Of a stretch of 64,000 nt of DNA, positions 1 to 7,328 are shown one piece after another. This DNA is from Curtobacterium sp. MCJR17_020 (GTDB lineage: Bacteria; Actinomycetota; Actinomycetes; Actinomycetales; Microbacteriaceae). The notes under the pieces are model-generated. The model did not search any database and was not told the DNA's origin. It worked only from the letters and a program-made list of their open reading frames with translations. Location: positions 744,001 to 808,000 of the forward strand of contig NZ_CP126260.1 of the NCBI RefSeq assembly GCF_003234365.2, read 5' to 3'. Position numbers and translations under genes: made by a program. Position 1 is the first letter of the stretch, and each line of letters opens with the position of its first letter.

Positions 1-354
1 GCCACCGACCAGGACGGCGCCGTCGTCACCTTCGCCGGCGTCGTCCGCGACCACGACGGCGGCAAGGGCGTCACCGCGCTCGACTACGAGCGACACCCCA
101 GCGCCGGCGACGTCATCGCCGAGGTCGCCCGCACCGTCGCCGACGCGCACCCCGACGTCCGGATCGCCGTACTCCACCGCGTCGGGTCGCTCGGCATCGG
201 GGACGTCGCGCTCGCCGCAGCGGTGGCGTCGTCGCACCGGGCGCAGGCGTTCGCAGCGTGCGGGGAGCTGGTCGACCTGGTGAAGGAGCGGGTGCCGATC
301 TGGAAGCACCAGCGGTTCACCGACGGCACGGACGAGTGGGTCGCCGCCCTGTGA
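1..354 (+). CDS. moaE: Molybdopterin synthase catalytic subunit MoaE (5' end missing)
   Basis: The reading frame is open from the first base and stops at 352-354, so the N-terminus lies outside the window. MoaE is the large subunit of molybdopterin synthase; with thiocarboxylated MoaD it puts the dithiolene sulfurs onto precursor Z (cPMP) in cytosolic molybdenum cofactor synthesis. The visible part carries the family hallmarks: a FAGVVRDHDGG stretch near the start, HRVGSLGIGD in the middle, and the C-terminal active-site block KERVPIWKHQ with its conserved lysines. About 117 residues are present against roughly 140-150 in full-length proteins, so only a short stretch is lost. Other moa genes probably lie upstream, but this cannot be seen. 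Confidence 0.93.
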   Translation, partial: ATDQDGAVVTFAGVVRDHDGGKGVTALDYERHPSAGDVIAEVARTVADAHPDVRIAVLHRVGSLGIGDVALAAAVASSHRAQAFAACGELVDLVKERVPIWKHQRFTDGTDEWVAAL

Positions 355-388
355 CGGATGCTCAGGTCGAGCTGGTTGACTCAGATCG

Positions 389-1012
389 GTGACCGACGCA
401 CAGACGGCTGCCGACCGGCGGTGGGCCGACGCGGAGATCCGGGCGAAGGCGTACCTCGCGCAGCCGCGCGACCGTCGTGTCCTGCCCATCCGCGGGTTCG
501 TACTGGCGGTGGCACTGGTGATCGCGCTGCTCGTGATCGTCGGCGTCGCGCTGCCCCCGGACTCCGACGCACGGCTGATGCTCTCGACCGTCGGACTCAG
601 CATCGCGGTGCTCATCCTGGCGGTGGAGATCATCCGAGCGGTCCGGTTCCGGCGCCGTGCAGGACGCACCGTCGTCCGTGAGCAGGTCGTCGCGTCGCTG
701 TTGCAGCGTGAGCAGCGTGCGGTCTCCCGTGCGGCGGTCGGCCAGGCGGACGCGCCGGCTGATCGACGGATCGTGGTCGACGCCGTCGCGACCGACCTCG
801 CGAGCGGTGCCGCACTCCCGATGCAGGCCGGGTTGCTCGTCGTCTGGTCGTCGATCGCCGTCGCGGGGACGGCCTTCTGGCCGGTCTACCTGACCGGAAG
901 TCTGTTCACGGTCGCCCAGTTCGTGTGGTCGGTGCGTCGCGCTGTGCTCGCGCGGCGCTGTCTCGCGGCTCGGCACTGCTCGGACGTTGACCCTGTACGG
1001 CCCCGCAGCTGA
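389..1012 (+). CDS. Four-TM membrane protein, function unknown
   Basis: A 207-residue protein starting at GTG. It has two closely spaced hydrophobic segments (about residues 34-56 and 63-86), a charged, Arg-rich cytosolic stretch of about 60 residues, then two more hydrophobic segments (about 143-190) and a basic tail. I recognise no family. The gene two positions downstream (1489-2163) has the same 2TM-soluble-2TM plan and similar Arg-rich linkers, so the two may be distant paralogues flanking the PLDc_N protein. The N-terminal TDAQTAADRRWADAEIRAKA is hydrophilic and could be a short amphipathic helix. No ribosome binding site of quality decides the start. Confidence 0.72.
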   Translation: MTDAQTAADRRWADAEIRAKAYLAQPRDRRVLPIRGFVLAVALVIALLVIVGVALPPDSDARLMLSTVGLSIAVLILAVEIIRAVRFRRRAGRTVVREQVVASLLQREQRAVSRAAVGQADAPADRRIVVDAVATDLASGAALPMQAGLLVVWSSIAVAGTAFWPVYLTGSLFTVAQFVWSVRRAVLARRCLAARHCSDVDPVRPRS

Positions 1013-1087
1013 CCGTGGCCGGATCGCAACACCGGCACGCGTTCGGGGCGTGGCGACAGCCCTCAGGTTTTCCATAGAATCGCGAAC

Positions 1088-1486
1088 ATGAGCGTTTTGC
1101 TGCCCGGGATCACCGTCATCCTGCTGGTCTTCGCCCTGATCGACATCCTGACGAAGAACGACGACCAGATCCGCGGACTGCCGAAGATCGCGTGGGTGAT
1201 CCTCGTGATCCTGGTCCCCGTCGTCGGCAGCATCGTCTGGTTCGCCATCGGCCACGACTGGGCCCCGGGCGAGCGGAACCACGGCCGCTACATCGAACCC
1301 GCCCGTCACGAGGACCGGTACGCCACCCTCGGTGATGCCCGGAGCGCCCACGGCGCCAAGCGCGTCAGCGGCACGGAGCAGGAGCTCGCCGAGCTCGAGC
1401 GCGAGATCGAGTACTGGGAAGCGCAGGCTCGCCTGAAGCGCGCGAAGGAGGCCGCAGGCGAGGGCGACACCGCTCCCGCGAGCTGA
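1088..1486 (+). CDS. PLDc_N domain membrane protein
   Basis: A 132-residue protein with two transmembrane helices at the N-terminus (about residues 4-20 and 34-54). The sequence around ILVPVVGSIVWFAIG is typical of the phospholipase D N-terminal membrane domain (PLDc_N), which in cardiolipin synthases anchors the enzyme. No HKD catalytic motif follows, so this is the stand-alone anchor type common in actinobacteria, with no known activity. The C-terminal half is charged and predicted helical (about residues 94-125), possibly a coiled coil. It ends two bases before the next gene begins, so the two are probably one transcript. Confidence 0.85.
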   Translation: MSVLLPGITVILLVFALIDILTKNDDQIRGLPKIAWVILVILVPVVGSIVWFAIGHDWAPGERNHGRYIEPARHEDRYATLGDARSAHGAKRVSGTEQELAELEREIEYWEAQARLKRAKEAAGEGDTAPAS

Positions 1487-1488
1487 CC

Positions 1489-2163
1489 GTGTCCGTTCCG
1501 GCTGCGCACAACGCGACCCACGCCAGGGTCTCCGAGGAAACCTGGTCCCTCGTCGCCGACAACATCGCTGGACGACCGCGCCCGAAGGTGCGGGTGAACC
1601 GGCAGCGCTGGGCCGTGGTGGTCGTCGTCGGGGCCGGTCTCTGCCTGGTGCTCGGTTCCATCCTCGGTGGTGTCGCCGGTGCACAGATCGACGATCTGAT
1701 GGGTGCGATGCGATCCGGATGGCCGTCGACCGTCGGATCGGTCCTGATCGTCGGGGCACTGGTCGCCTGGGTCATCGGGTTCGTGTGGTACTTCCGGCAG
1801 GGTGCACCGCGGGCGTGGTCGACGCCGACCAGCGGTGTGCCGCGACGCGAGCGGCAGTGGATCGACAGGATGATCCGGGATCGTGCGGCGTTCCCGGCTG
1901 ATCACGTCGAGGAACTCCGGTCGATCGCGAGCAACCGTCTGCAGCAGTCGGCGTCCACCGTGGTGCTCGCACCGGGGTTCGTGCTGCTCTGGGCCGCGAA
2001 CGTCTTCGACCACGAGTGGGCGCCGTCCTCGCTGCTCCAGATCGTCGCGTCGGTGTTCTTCGTCACGATCCTGGTCGTGACGCTGCGCTACCGGAGGCAG
2101 TGGCGAGCGTTCCTGCAGGAGACCGAGCCCCGCGCCGGAGCCGAGCCGGCCCCCGCGAGCTGA
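1489..2163 (+). CDS. Four-TM membrane protein, function unknown
   Basis: A 224-residue protein starting with GTG only two bases after the PLDc_N gene, so translation is probably coupled. Hydrophobic segments lie at about residues 42-66, 80-100, 157-174 and 184-202. Between the second and third is a soluble stretch with the run RRERQWIDRMIRDRAAF. No domain was recognised. Its two-plus-two TM plan with an Arg-rich middle matches the gene at 389-1012. The C-terminal tail (EPRAGAEPAPAS) resembles the tail of the PLDc_N protein (GEGDTAPAS), which may reflect local duplication or simply Ala/Pro-rich composition. Confidence 0.72.
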   Translation: MSVPAAHNATHARVSEETWSLVADNIAGRPRPKVRVNRQRWAVVVVVGAGLCLVLGSILGGVAGAQIDDLMGAMRSGWPSTVGSVLIVGALVAWVIGFVWYFRQGAPRAWSTPTSGVPRRERQWIDRMIRDRAAFPADHVEELRSIASNRLQQSASTVVLAPGFVLLWAANVFDHEWAPSSLLQIVASVFFVTILVVTLRYRRQWRAFLQETEPRAGAEPAPAS

Positions 2164-2267
2164 CCCCGGGCCTCCAGGCCGACGCGCCCGCGCACCGTGC
2201 GACCAGCCGGACGACCCGAATCACCGCCCCGCACCGACCACCCCGCCACGCCGCCTACCCTTGACGC

Positions 2268-4139
2268 GTGGCACATCTCCTCGGCGCCGAGAACCTGCAT
2301 CTCGAGTTTCCCACCAAGGTCGTCTTCGACAACGTCACCCTCGGCATCGACGAGGGGGACCGGATCGGCGTGGTCGGACGCAACGGCGACGGCAAGTCGA
2401 CCCTGCTCGCGCTGCTGTCCCAGCGCCTCGAACCCGACGACGGCCGCGTCACGCACCGCCGCGGGCTGACCGTCGGCTACCTGGACCAGCGCGACATCCT
2501 GCCCGAGGGCGCGACCGTCGGCAGCACCGTCGTCGGCGACCTCGAAGAGCACGAGTGGGCCGGTGACCCGAAGATCCGCGACGTCATCGGCGGTCTGGTG
2601 TCGGACATCCCGTGGGACGTCAGCGTCGACGAGCTGTCTGGTGGCCAGCGCCGCCGCGTGGCGCTCGCGCGGCTGCTCGTCGGCGACTGGGATGTCCTGT
2701 TCCTCGACGAGCCCACGAACCACCTGGACGTCGAGGGCATCCAGTGGCTCGCCGAGCACATCAACCGCCGCTGGTCGTCGAACCAGGGCGGGATGGTGGT
2801 CGTGACGCACGACCGGTGGTTCCTCGACGCCGTGTCGACCGACACGTGGGAGGTCCACCACGGCGTCGTCGACCCGTTCGAGGGCGGCTACGCGGCGTAC
2901 ATCCTGCAGCGCGTCGAGCGCGACCGGCAGGCTGCGGCCAGTGAGCAGCGCCGCCAGAACCTGGCCCGCAAGGAGCTCGCGTGGCTGCGCCGCGGTGCAC
3001 CGGCCCGGACGAGCAAGCCGAAGTTCCGCATCGACGCCGCGAACGCCCTGATCGACGACGTCCCGCCGATCCGCGACACGGTCGCGCTGGCGAAGACGGC
3101 GACCGCCCGCCTCGGCAAGGACGTCGTCGACCTGCTCGACGTCAGCGTCTCGTTCGACGGCACCCAGATCCTCGACCGCATCGAGTGGCGCATCGCACCG
3201 GGGGAGCGGACCGGCATCCTCGGCCCGAACGGCGCCGGCAAGTCGACCCTCCTCAACCTCGTCTCGGGCACGCTCGCGCCGACGAGCGGCCGCGTGAAGA
3301 CCGGCAAGACCGTGCAGGTCGCGATCCTCGACCAGCAGCTCGCCGACCTGGCCCAGTTCGCGAACGACCGCGTGCGCGAGGTCGTCGCCCGCAAGAAGAC
3401 GAGCTACGTCGCGGACGGCAAGGAGATGACGCCGGCGCAGCTGCTGGAGCGCCTCGGCTTCACGGCCGAGCAGCTCTCCACCCCGGTCAAGGACCTGTCC
3501 GGTGGCCAGAAGCGCCGCCTGCAGCTCATGCTCATCCTGCTCGACGAGCCGAACGTGCTGATCCTCGACGAGCCCACCAACGACCTCGACACCGACATGC
3601 TCGCCGCCATGGAGGACCTGCTCGACACCTGGCCGGGCACCCTCCTGGTCGTCTCCCACGACCGGTACCTGCTCGAGCGCGTCACCGACCAGCAGTACGC
3701 CGTGCTCGGCGGGCACCTGCGGCACCTGCCCGGCGGCGTCGACGAGTACATGCGGCTCCGTGCGGCCGGCACCGGTGGCGGGACCGCTTCTGCGGTTGCC
3801 GCCGCGTCTGCCGGGAGGCCCGACACCGCTGGCGGGACCGCCTCGGCCGGTGCCGTGGCCGGGTCCAGTGCGTCGGCCGGTTCCGGAGCGTCGGCTGCGG
3901 CCGCCTCGGGCCTGTCGGGCGCGGAGCGTCGGACGGCCGAGAAGGAGATGTCGGCGCTGGATCGCAAGATCGCTCGCGTCGGTGGGGAGCGGAAGAAGCT
4001 GCTCGACGACTTCGCCACCCACGACCAGTCGGACTACGCCGGGCTCGGGGAGCTGCAGGCGAAGCTCGCGGCGCACGAGGCCGAGATCGAGCAGCTCGAG
4101 GAGCGCTGGCTCGAGGTCGCGGAGATGCTCGGGGTCTGA
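2268..4139 (+). CDS. ABC-F family ATP-binding protein
   Basis: A soluble protein of 623 residues with two ATP-binding cassettes and no membrane domain, the ABC-F layout. These ATPases bind the ribosomal E site and act in translation or antibiotic protection; they are not transporters. Walker A is GRNGDGKST at 37-45 in the first cassette and GPNGAGKST in the second. Signatures are LSGGQRRR and LSGGQKRR, and Walker B regions end in DEPTNHLD and DEPTNDLD. An Ala/Ser/Gly-rich linker (about residues 500-550) precedes a C-terminal coiled coil, as in Uup-like members. GTG start at 2268 is followed directly by the family N-terminus. Whether it is Uup-like housekeeping or a resistance factor cannot be decided from sequence. 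Confidence 0.93.
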   Translation: MAHLLGAENLHLEFPTKVVFDNVTLGIDEGDRIGVVGRNGDGKSTLLALLSQRLEPDDGRVTHRRGLTVGYLDQRDILPEGATVGSTVVGDLEEHEWAGDPKIRDVIGGLVSDIPWDVSVDELSGGQRRRVALARLLVGDWDVLFLDEPTNHLDVEGIQWLAEHINRRWSSNQGGMVVVTHDRWFLDAVSTDTWEVHHGVVDPFEGGYAAYILQRVERDRQAAASEQRRQNLARKELAWLRRGAPARTSKPKFRIDAANALIDDVPPIRDTVALAKTATARLGKDVVDLLDVSVSFDGTQILDRIEWRIAPGERTGILGPNGAGKSTLLNLVSGTLAPTSGRVKTGKTVQVAILDQQLADLAQFANDRVREVVARKKTSYVADGKEMTPAQLLERLGFTAEQLSTPVKDLSGGQKRRLQLMLILLDEPNVLILDEPTNDLDTDMLAAMEDLLDTWPGTLLVVSHDRYLLERVTDQQYAVLGGHLRHLPGGVDEYMRLRAAGTGGGTASAVAAASAGRPDTAGGTASAGAVAGSSASAGSGASAAAASGLSGAERRTAEKEMSALDRKIARVGGERKKLLDDFATHDQSDYAGLGELQAKLAAHEAEIEQLEERWLEVAEMLGV

Positions 4140-4145
4140 GCGGGT

Positions 4146-4586
4146 CTACTCCGCTGGCTTCGCGTCCTCGGGGGCCCCGCCGCCGGGGTTCGCGACGACC
4201 TCCCACAGGTGCCCGTCGGGGTCCTGGAAGAAGCCGGACCACATGCCCCACGGGCGTGTGTACGGCGGGGCGAGCATCGTGGCGCCGGCGATCCGGGCCC
4301 GGTCGAGAAACGCTTCGGCGTCGGCCTGAGTGTCGACGAAGTGCCCGATCGTCGCCGCGGGGCCGTCGGCGAGGGCGACACCGGAGTCCTTCGCCATGTC
4401 GTCCCGCCCGTAGACGCTGACGATCAGATCGTCGTCCAGGGTGAACATCGCCGTGGTGCCGCCCGTTTCGGTCTCGGTTGGCGCGTACTCGGTGCCGATG
4501 ACGCCGCTGCCCTCGATCCCGAGCAGGGCGCGGTAGAAGTCCGCCGATCGCGCGACGTCGGCGACGGCCAGGGTGATCGCGTGCAT
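4146..4586 (-). CDS. VOC superfamily (glyoxalase-like) protein
   Basis: A 146-residue protein built of two beta-alpha-beta-beta-beta repeats, the vicinal oxygen chelate fold. It opens with HAITLAVADVARSADFYRALLG and ends with FFQDPDGHLWEVVANP, both classic VOC motifs; the final Glu and the first His would be metal ligands. Substrate is unknown: the fold serves glyoxalase I, dioxygenases and antibiotic-binding proteins. It is convergent with the ABC-F gene, with only six bases between the stops. The C-terminal GGGAPEDAKPAE is probably disordered. Confidence 0.88.
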   Translation of the reverse strand: MHAITLAVADVARSADFYRALLGIEGSGVIGTEYAPTETETGGTTAMFTLDDDLIVSVYGRDDMAKDSGVALADGPAATIGHFVDTQADAEAFLDRARIAGATMLAPPYTRPWGMWSGFFQDPDGHLWEVVANPGGGAPEDAKPAE

Positions 4587-4624
4587 GGGCCGGAGGCTAC
4601 CCCGGGTCTCGTCGGCCGGCCGGC

Positions 4625-5119
4625 TCAGTCGCCGAGGCCCAGGATGAGTCGTCGGAGCAGCCCGGCCAGCTGGTCCTGCTCGGCGTCGGACACCCCGGAC
4701 AGGATGTCCCGCTCCGCCGTCAGCAGGTCCGCGATGGCGGCGTCGACCGCGACCCGGCCCTTGGTCGTCAACGCCACGAGGATGCCGCGACCGTCCTTCG
4801 GGTCCGTCCGACGCCCCACGAGCCCGCGCGCCGTCAGCCGGTCGACCCGGTTCGTCATGGTGCCGCTCGACACCAGGGTCTGCTGCAGCAGGGTCTTCGG
4901 GCTCAGCTCGTACGGCTCACCCGCACGCCGCAAGGCGGACAGCACGTCGAACTCCCACGGCTCCATGTCACCGGCGTCGAACGCTGCTCGCCGGGCGCGG
5001 TCCAGGTGCCGCGCGAGCCGGTCGACACGGGACAGCACCTCGAGCGGCCCGAAGTCGAGATCGGCGCGCTCACGACCCCACGCCGCGACGATCCGGTCGA
5101 CCTCGTCCTGGTGCGGCAT
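4625..5119 (-). CDS. MarR family transcriptional regulator
   Basis: A 164-residue winged-helix regulator. The DNA-binding core runs from about LSALRRAGEPYELSPKTLLQ through the recognition helix (SSGTMTNRVDRLTARGLV) to the wing (RRTDPKDGRGILVALT), the usual MarR signature. Flanking helices form the dimer interface. The ATG at 5119 has a GGAGGG directly against it, which is too close for an ideal ribosome binding site, so initiation may be weak or leaderless. It reads in the same direction as the VOC gene 38 bases downstream, which may be a target. The ligand is unknown. Confidence 0.92.
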   Translation of the reverse strand: MPHQDEVDRIVAAWGRERADLDFGPLEVLSRVDRLARHLDRARRAAFDAGDMEPWEFDVLSALRRAGEPYELSPKTLLQQTLVSSGTMTNRVDRLTARGLVGRRTDPKDGRGILVALTTKGRVAVDAAIADLLTAERDILSGVSDAEQDQLAGLLRRLILGLGD

Positions 5120-5198
5120 CCCTCCATCTTGGCCGAAGCTGGGGCGGACGGCCAGCCTCGTCGGTCATGGGAGGATGGACGAGCACCCACGGGTGCGT

Positions 5199-5270
5199 TC
5201 CGCCTTGGTGTAATGGCAGCACGACGGCCTTTGGTGCCGTTAGGTCCGGGTTCGAATCCTGGAGGCGGAG
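5199..5270 (+). tRNA. tRNA-Gln (anticodon TTG)
   Basis: A 72-base cloverleaf. The acceptor stem TCCGCCT (5199-5205) pairs fully with AGGCGGA (5263-5269), with G as the discriminator base. The anticodon stem ACGGC pairs with GCCGT around the seven-base loop CTTTGGT, giving anticodon TTG (reads CAA, and CAG by wobble). The T arm contains the canonical GGTTCGAATCC core. CCA is not encoded. It stands alone between a divergently placed MarR gene and a possible gene remnant. Confidence 0.96.
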
Positions 5271-5293
5271 CTGCCTGCGTCTGGTTCGGTGAT

Positions 5294-5560
5294 GTGACTT
5301 TCCGGCTTCGCGGCATCGCATGTCGCGGTCGGAAGCACGTGGCACGACTTCTCCCACATCAGGTTTCGGTCGCGGATGCGCACCAGTTGCGGGACTTCGT
5401 CGCCGGCTCGGAGCAACGGTGGCTCACACAGCTCGCTCATTGGCTCGTGGCAACCGAAGGACCGATCAAAGCCCTCGACTGCACGGTCGATTCGCTGGTG
5501 CCGCTCTCGGCATGGTACGTGGCGTGGCACCGCGGCGGCCTCCCCGGCGTGCCCGACTGA
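5294..5560 (+). pseudogene. Possible remnant of a hypothetical protein gene next to tRNA-Gln
   Basis: The frame ending at 5558-5560 encodes a stretch with real-protein character (helical, Trp/Leu-rich, for example GSEQRWLTQLAHWLVATEGP and SLVPLSAWYVAWHRGGLPG) that reminds me of uncharacterised actinobacterial proteins with an SL-PLW-W motif. The start is unclear: GTG at 5294 or GTG at 5339, neither with a convincing ribosome binding site. The protein would be only 73-88 residues and appears to stop just after the motif where related proteins seem to continue. Codon use is less GC-biased than in neighbours (CAA, AAA, TCG mix). This could be a truncated gene left after integration beside the tRNA, or a small intact gene. 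Confidence 0.4.
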
Positions 5561-5677
5561 CGCACCCTCTGAGCGCATGACGACGACGCGACCAGTGGCG
5601 CTCCCCACCACGGGGTGGCGCGTGCGACGCGGCAGTTCGCTGGCCGTCCCCGGATGGATGCGACGCCAGGTGCCGTG

Positions 5678-5863
5678 TCAGGAGCCGTGCCCGCCGTGAC
5701 CACCGGCATCCGGCGGCGTCAGCTGGCCACCTTGCATCGTCGACGCGGCCCCGTCCGGGACACCGCGGCCGTGCTTGCTCGTGAACCACCCGAAGAAGTG
5801 ACCCACCCAGGCGATGATCGCGACGGCGACGCTCGCGATGACGAACCACAGCTCCGAGGACAT
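5678..5863 (-). CDS. Small single-TM protein, function unknown
   Basis: A 61-residue protein from ATG at 5863; an upstream in-frame GTG at 5896 would add eleven residues. One hydrophobic segment (LWFVIASVAVAIIAWVGHFFGWF) sits near the N-terminus, followed by a hydrophilic Gly/His-rich tail ending GGHGGHGS that could bind metal. Family unknown. It lies downstream of the P450 gene on the same strand, 94 bases after that gene's stop, so it may be the tail of the same transcript, but no coupling is seen. Confidence 0.5.
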   Translation of the reverse strand: MSSELWFVIASVAVAIIAWVGHFFGWFTSKHGRGVPDGAASTMQGGQLTPPDAGGHGGHGS

Positions 5864-5957
5864 GACCGCACGGTACCGGACCCACGACTGCTCCACAACG
5901 GAGTCGGAACCCGCTCACGACAGATGGGCTCAGTCGGGTCGGTCACGGGACCTCGCA

Positions 5958-7280
5958 TCACTTCGTCGCCGGCGATGTCGGTGGTTCGCGTCGATCGCGT
6001 CCGACCGCGGGGCGTACGCCGTCGAAGGTGATGCGCAGCTCGCTCGGTCCGCGGAGGAGTGCGTTGCGGCGGTAGGGCGGCGGATCGATGACCAGTTGCG
6101 GGTTGATGAGGCGCTCGAAGAGGCCGGCGAGAGCGATCTGGGTCTCCAGTCGTGCCAGCGGCGCCCCGAAGCATGCGTGGATGCCGGCGCCGAAGCTGAG
6201 GTGGTCGTTGCCAGCACGGTGCGGGTCGAACTGGTCCGGGTCGACGAAGTGGCGAGGGTCGCGGTTGGCGGCCGCCCATGCGATCCAGACCGGTGAACCG
6301 GCGGGGATGGTGACGCCGGCAACGGTGACGTCGGCGAGGGCGATGTACTTCGGTGTCACCTGGGCGGGCGGTTCGACGCGGATGAGCTCTTCGAACACCT
6401 GCGCGATCGTGTGCGGGTGGTCGCGGATGAGGTCGATGGTCTCGGGATGGCGCAGCAGGGTGAGTGTGCCGTTCGCGATCATGTTGACGGTGGTCTCGTG
6501 CCCGCCGATGAGCAGCATGATGGACGTGTTCAGGACCTCGGCGCGCGACATCAGCCCGTCGGGGCCGTGGTCGTTGACGAGACCGGACAGCAGGTCACCG
6601 TGCGGCGTGCCCTTCCGGGCGTCGGCGAGGTCGCCGAGGTAGGCCGCCATCTCGCGGGATGCGTCGTCGGCCTCGCCGCGCTTGAGCGCGGAGTCTGCGT
6701 CGTCGACCGCTTCCGGGGGCGCGATGATGGCTTGGCTCCACTCGTGGAAGCGGGGCTCGTCCTCCGCGGGGACGCCGAGCACGTCGCAGATCATCGCGAC
6801 GGGGAGCGGGTACGCGAAGGCTTCGACGACGTCGATCTCCGTGCGGCCGGCGAACCCGTCGATGAGGTCATGGGTGATGGCGTCGATGTCCTGGCGGAGC
6901 CCGTCGATGTAGTCGGCGGCGTGCGGCGGTCCGAAGTGGCGCATCGTCTGCCGGCGGAGCCGGTCGTGGACCGGCGGATCCGTCATCACGAACGCGGACG
7001 TCAGCCCGGGCTCACCGGCGTCGGTGCCCTCCTTGCGGTGCGCGGCCATCGGGTCGGAGCTGATGCGGGGGTCGTGGACGAGCTGCAGGATCTCGTCGTA
7101 CCCGGTGATGAGGAAGGCGCCGTTGTCGAGCTGCTGCACCGGCTGTGTGCGGAGCTGCTCGTAGTGGGGGTTGGGGTCGGGTCGGCTGTCCTGCTCGAGC
7201 AACGTCTCCCAGGTCGCCGACGCGGTCGCTGTCGTCGGTGCGGCGTCGGTGGTCGGTGTGGTCTGCGGGGTGTCGGTCAT
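5958..7280 (-). CDS. Cytochrome P450
   Basis: A soluble 440-residue class I bacterial P450 monooxygenase. The I-helix oxygen-activation motif is GGHETT (259-264), the ExxR motif is EELIR (E298, R301), and the haem-binding loop is FGAGIHACFG with Cys370 as the axial thiolate. The first 25 residues are a Thr/Ala-rich, probably disordered extension. It is preceded 48 bases upstream by a gene for a ferredoxin fused to an FAD reductase, which would pass electrons from NAD(P)H to this haem. AGGAG lies at good spacing before the ATG. The substrate is unknown; the closest general family is the soluble actinobacterial CYP105/107/147-like group, but I cannot assign a CYP family by eye. Confidence 0.96.
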   Translation of the reverse strand: MTDTPQTTPTTDAAPTTATASATWETLLEQDSRPDPNPHYEQLRTQPVQQLDNGAFLITGYDEILQLVHDPRISSDPMAAHRKEGTDAGEPGLTSAFVMTDPPVHDRLRRQTMRHFGPPHAADYIDGLRQDIDAITHDLIDGFAGRTEIDVVEAFAYPLPVAMICDVLGVPAEDEPRFHEWSQAIIAPPEAVDDADSALKRGEADDASREMAAYLGDLADARKGTPHGDLLSGLVNDHGPDGLMSRAEVLNTSIMLLIGGHETTVNMIANGTLTLLRHPETIDLIRDHPHTIAQVFEELIRVEPPAQVTPKYIALADVTVAGVTIPAGSPVWIAWAAANRDPRHFVDPDQFDPHRAGNDHLSFGAGIHACFGAPLARLETQIALAGLFERLINPQLVIDPPPYRRNALLRGPSELRITFDGVRPAVGRDRREPPTSPATK

Positions 7281-7328
7281 TGTGTTCTGCTCCTGGTGGG
7301 GTCGATCGGTGGCGGGCGATGCCGAGCG

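Noticed and set aside
362..1759. 465-residue frame on the minus strand across the membrane-protein operon
   Set aside because: It is the mirror of three plus-strand genes with better codon pattern and clear membrane segments; its translation is Arg/Pro/Asp-rich without domain character, as expected in GC-rich DNA.
2088..4076. 662-residue minus-strand frame opposite the ABC-F gene
   Set aside because: The plus strand encodes both ATP-binding cassettes with all motifs; the antisense frame is repetitive Val/Asp/Arg/Gly sequence.
5006..5560. 184-residue gene spanning the tRNA
   Set aside because: Its first half is antisense to the MarR gene and then reads through tRNA-Gln; only the last part (from about 5294) looks like protein.
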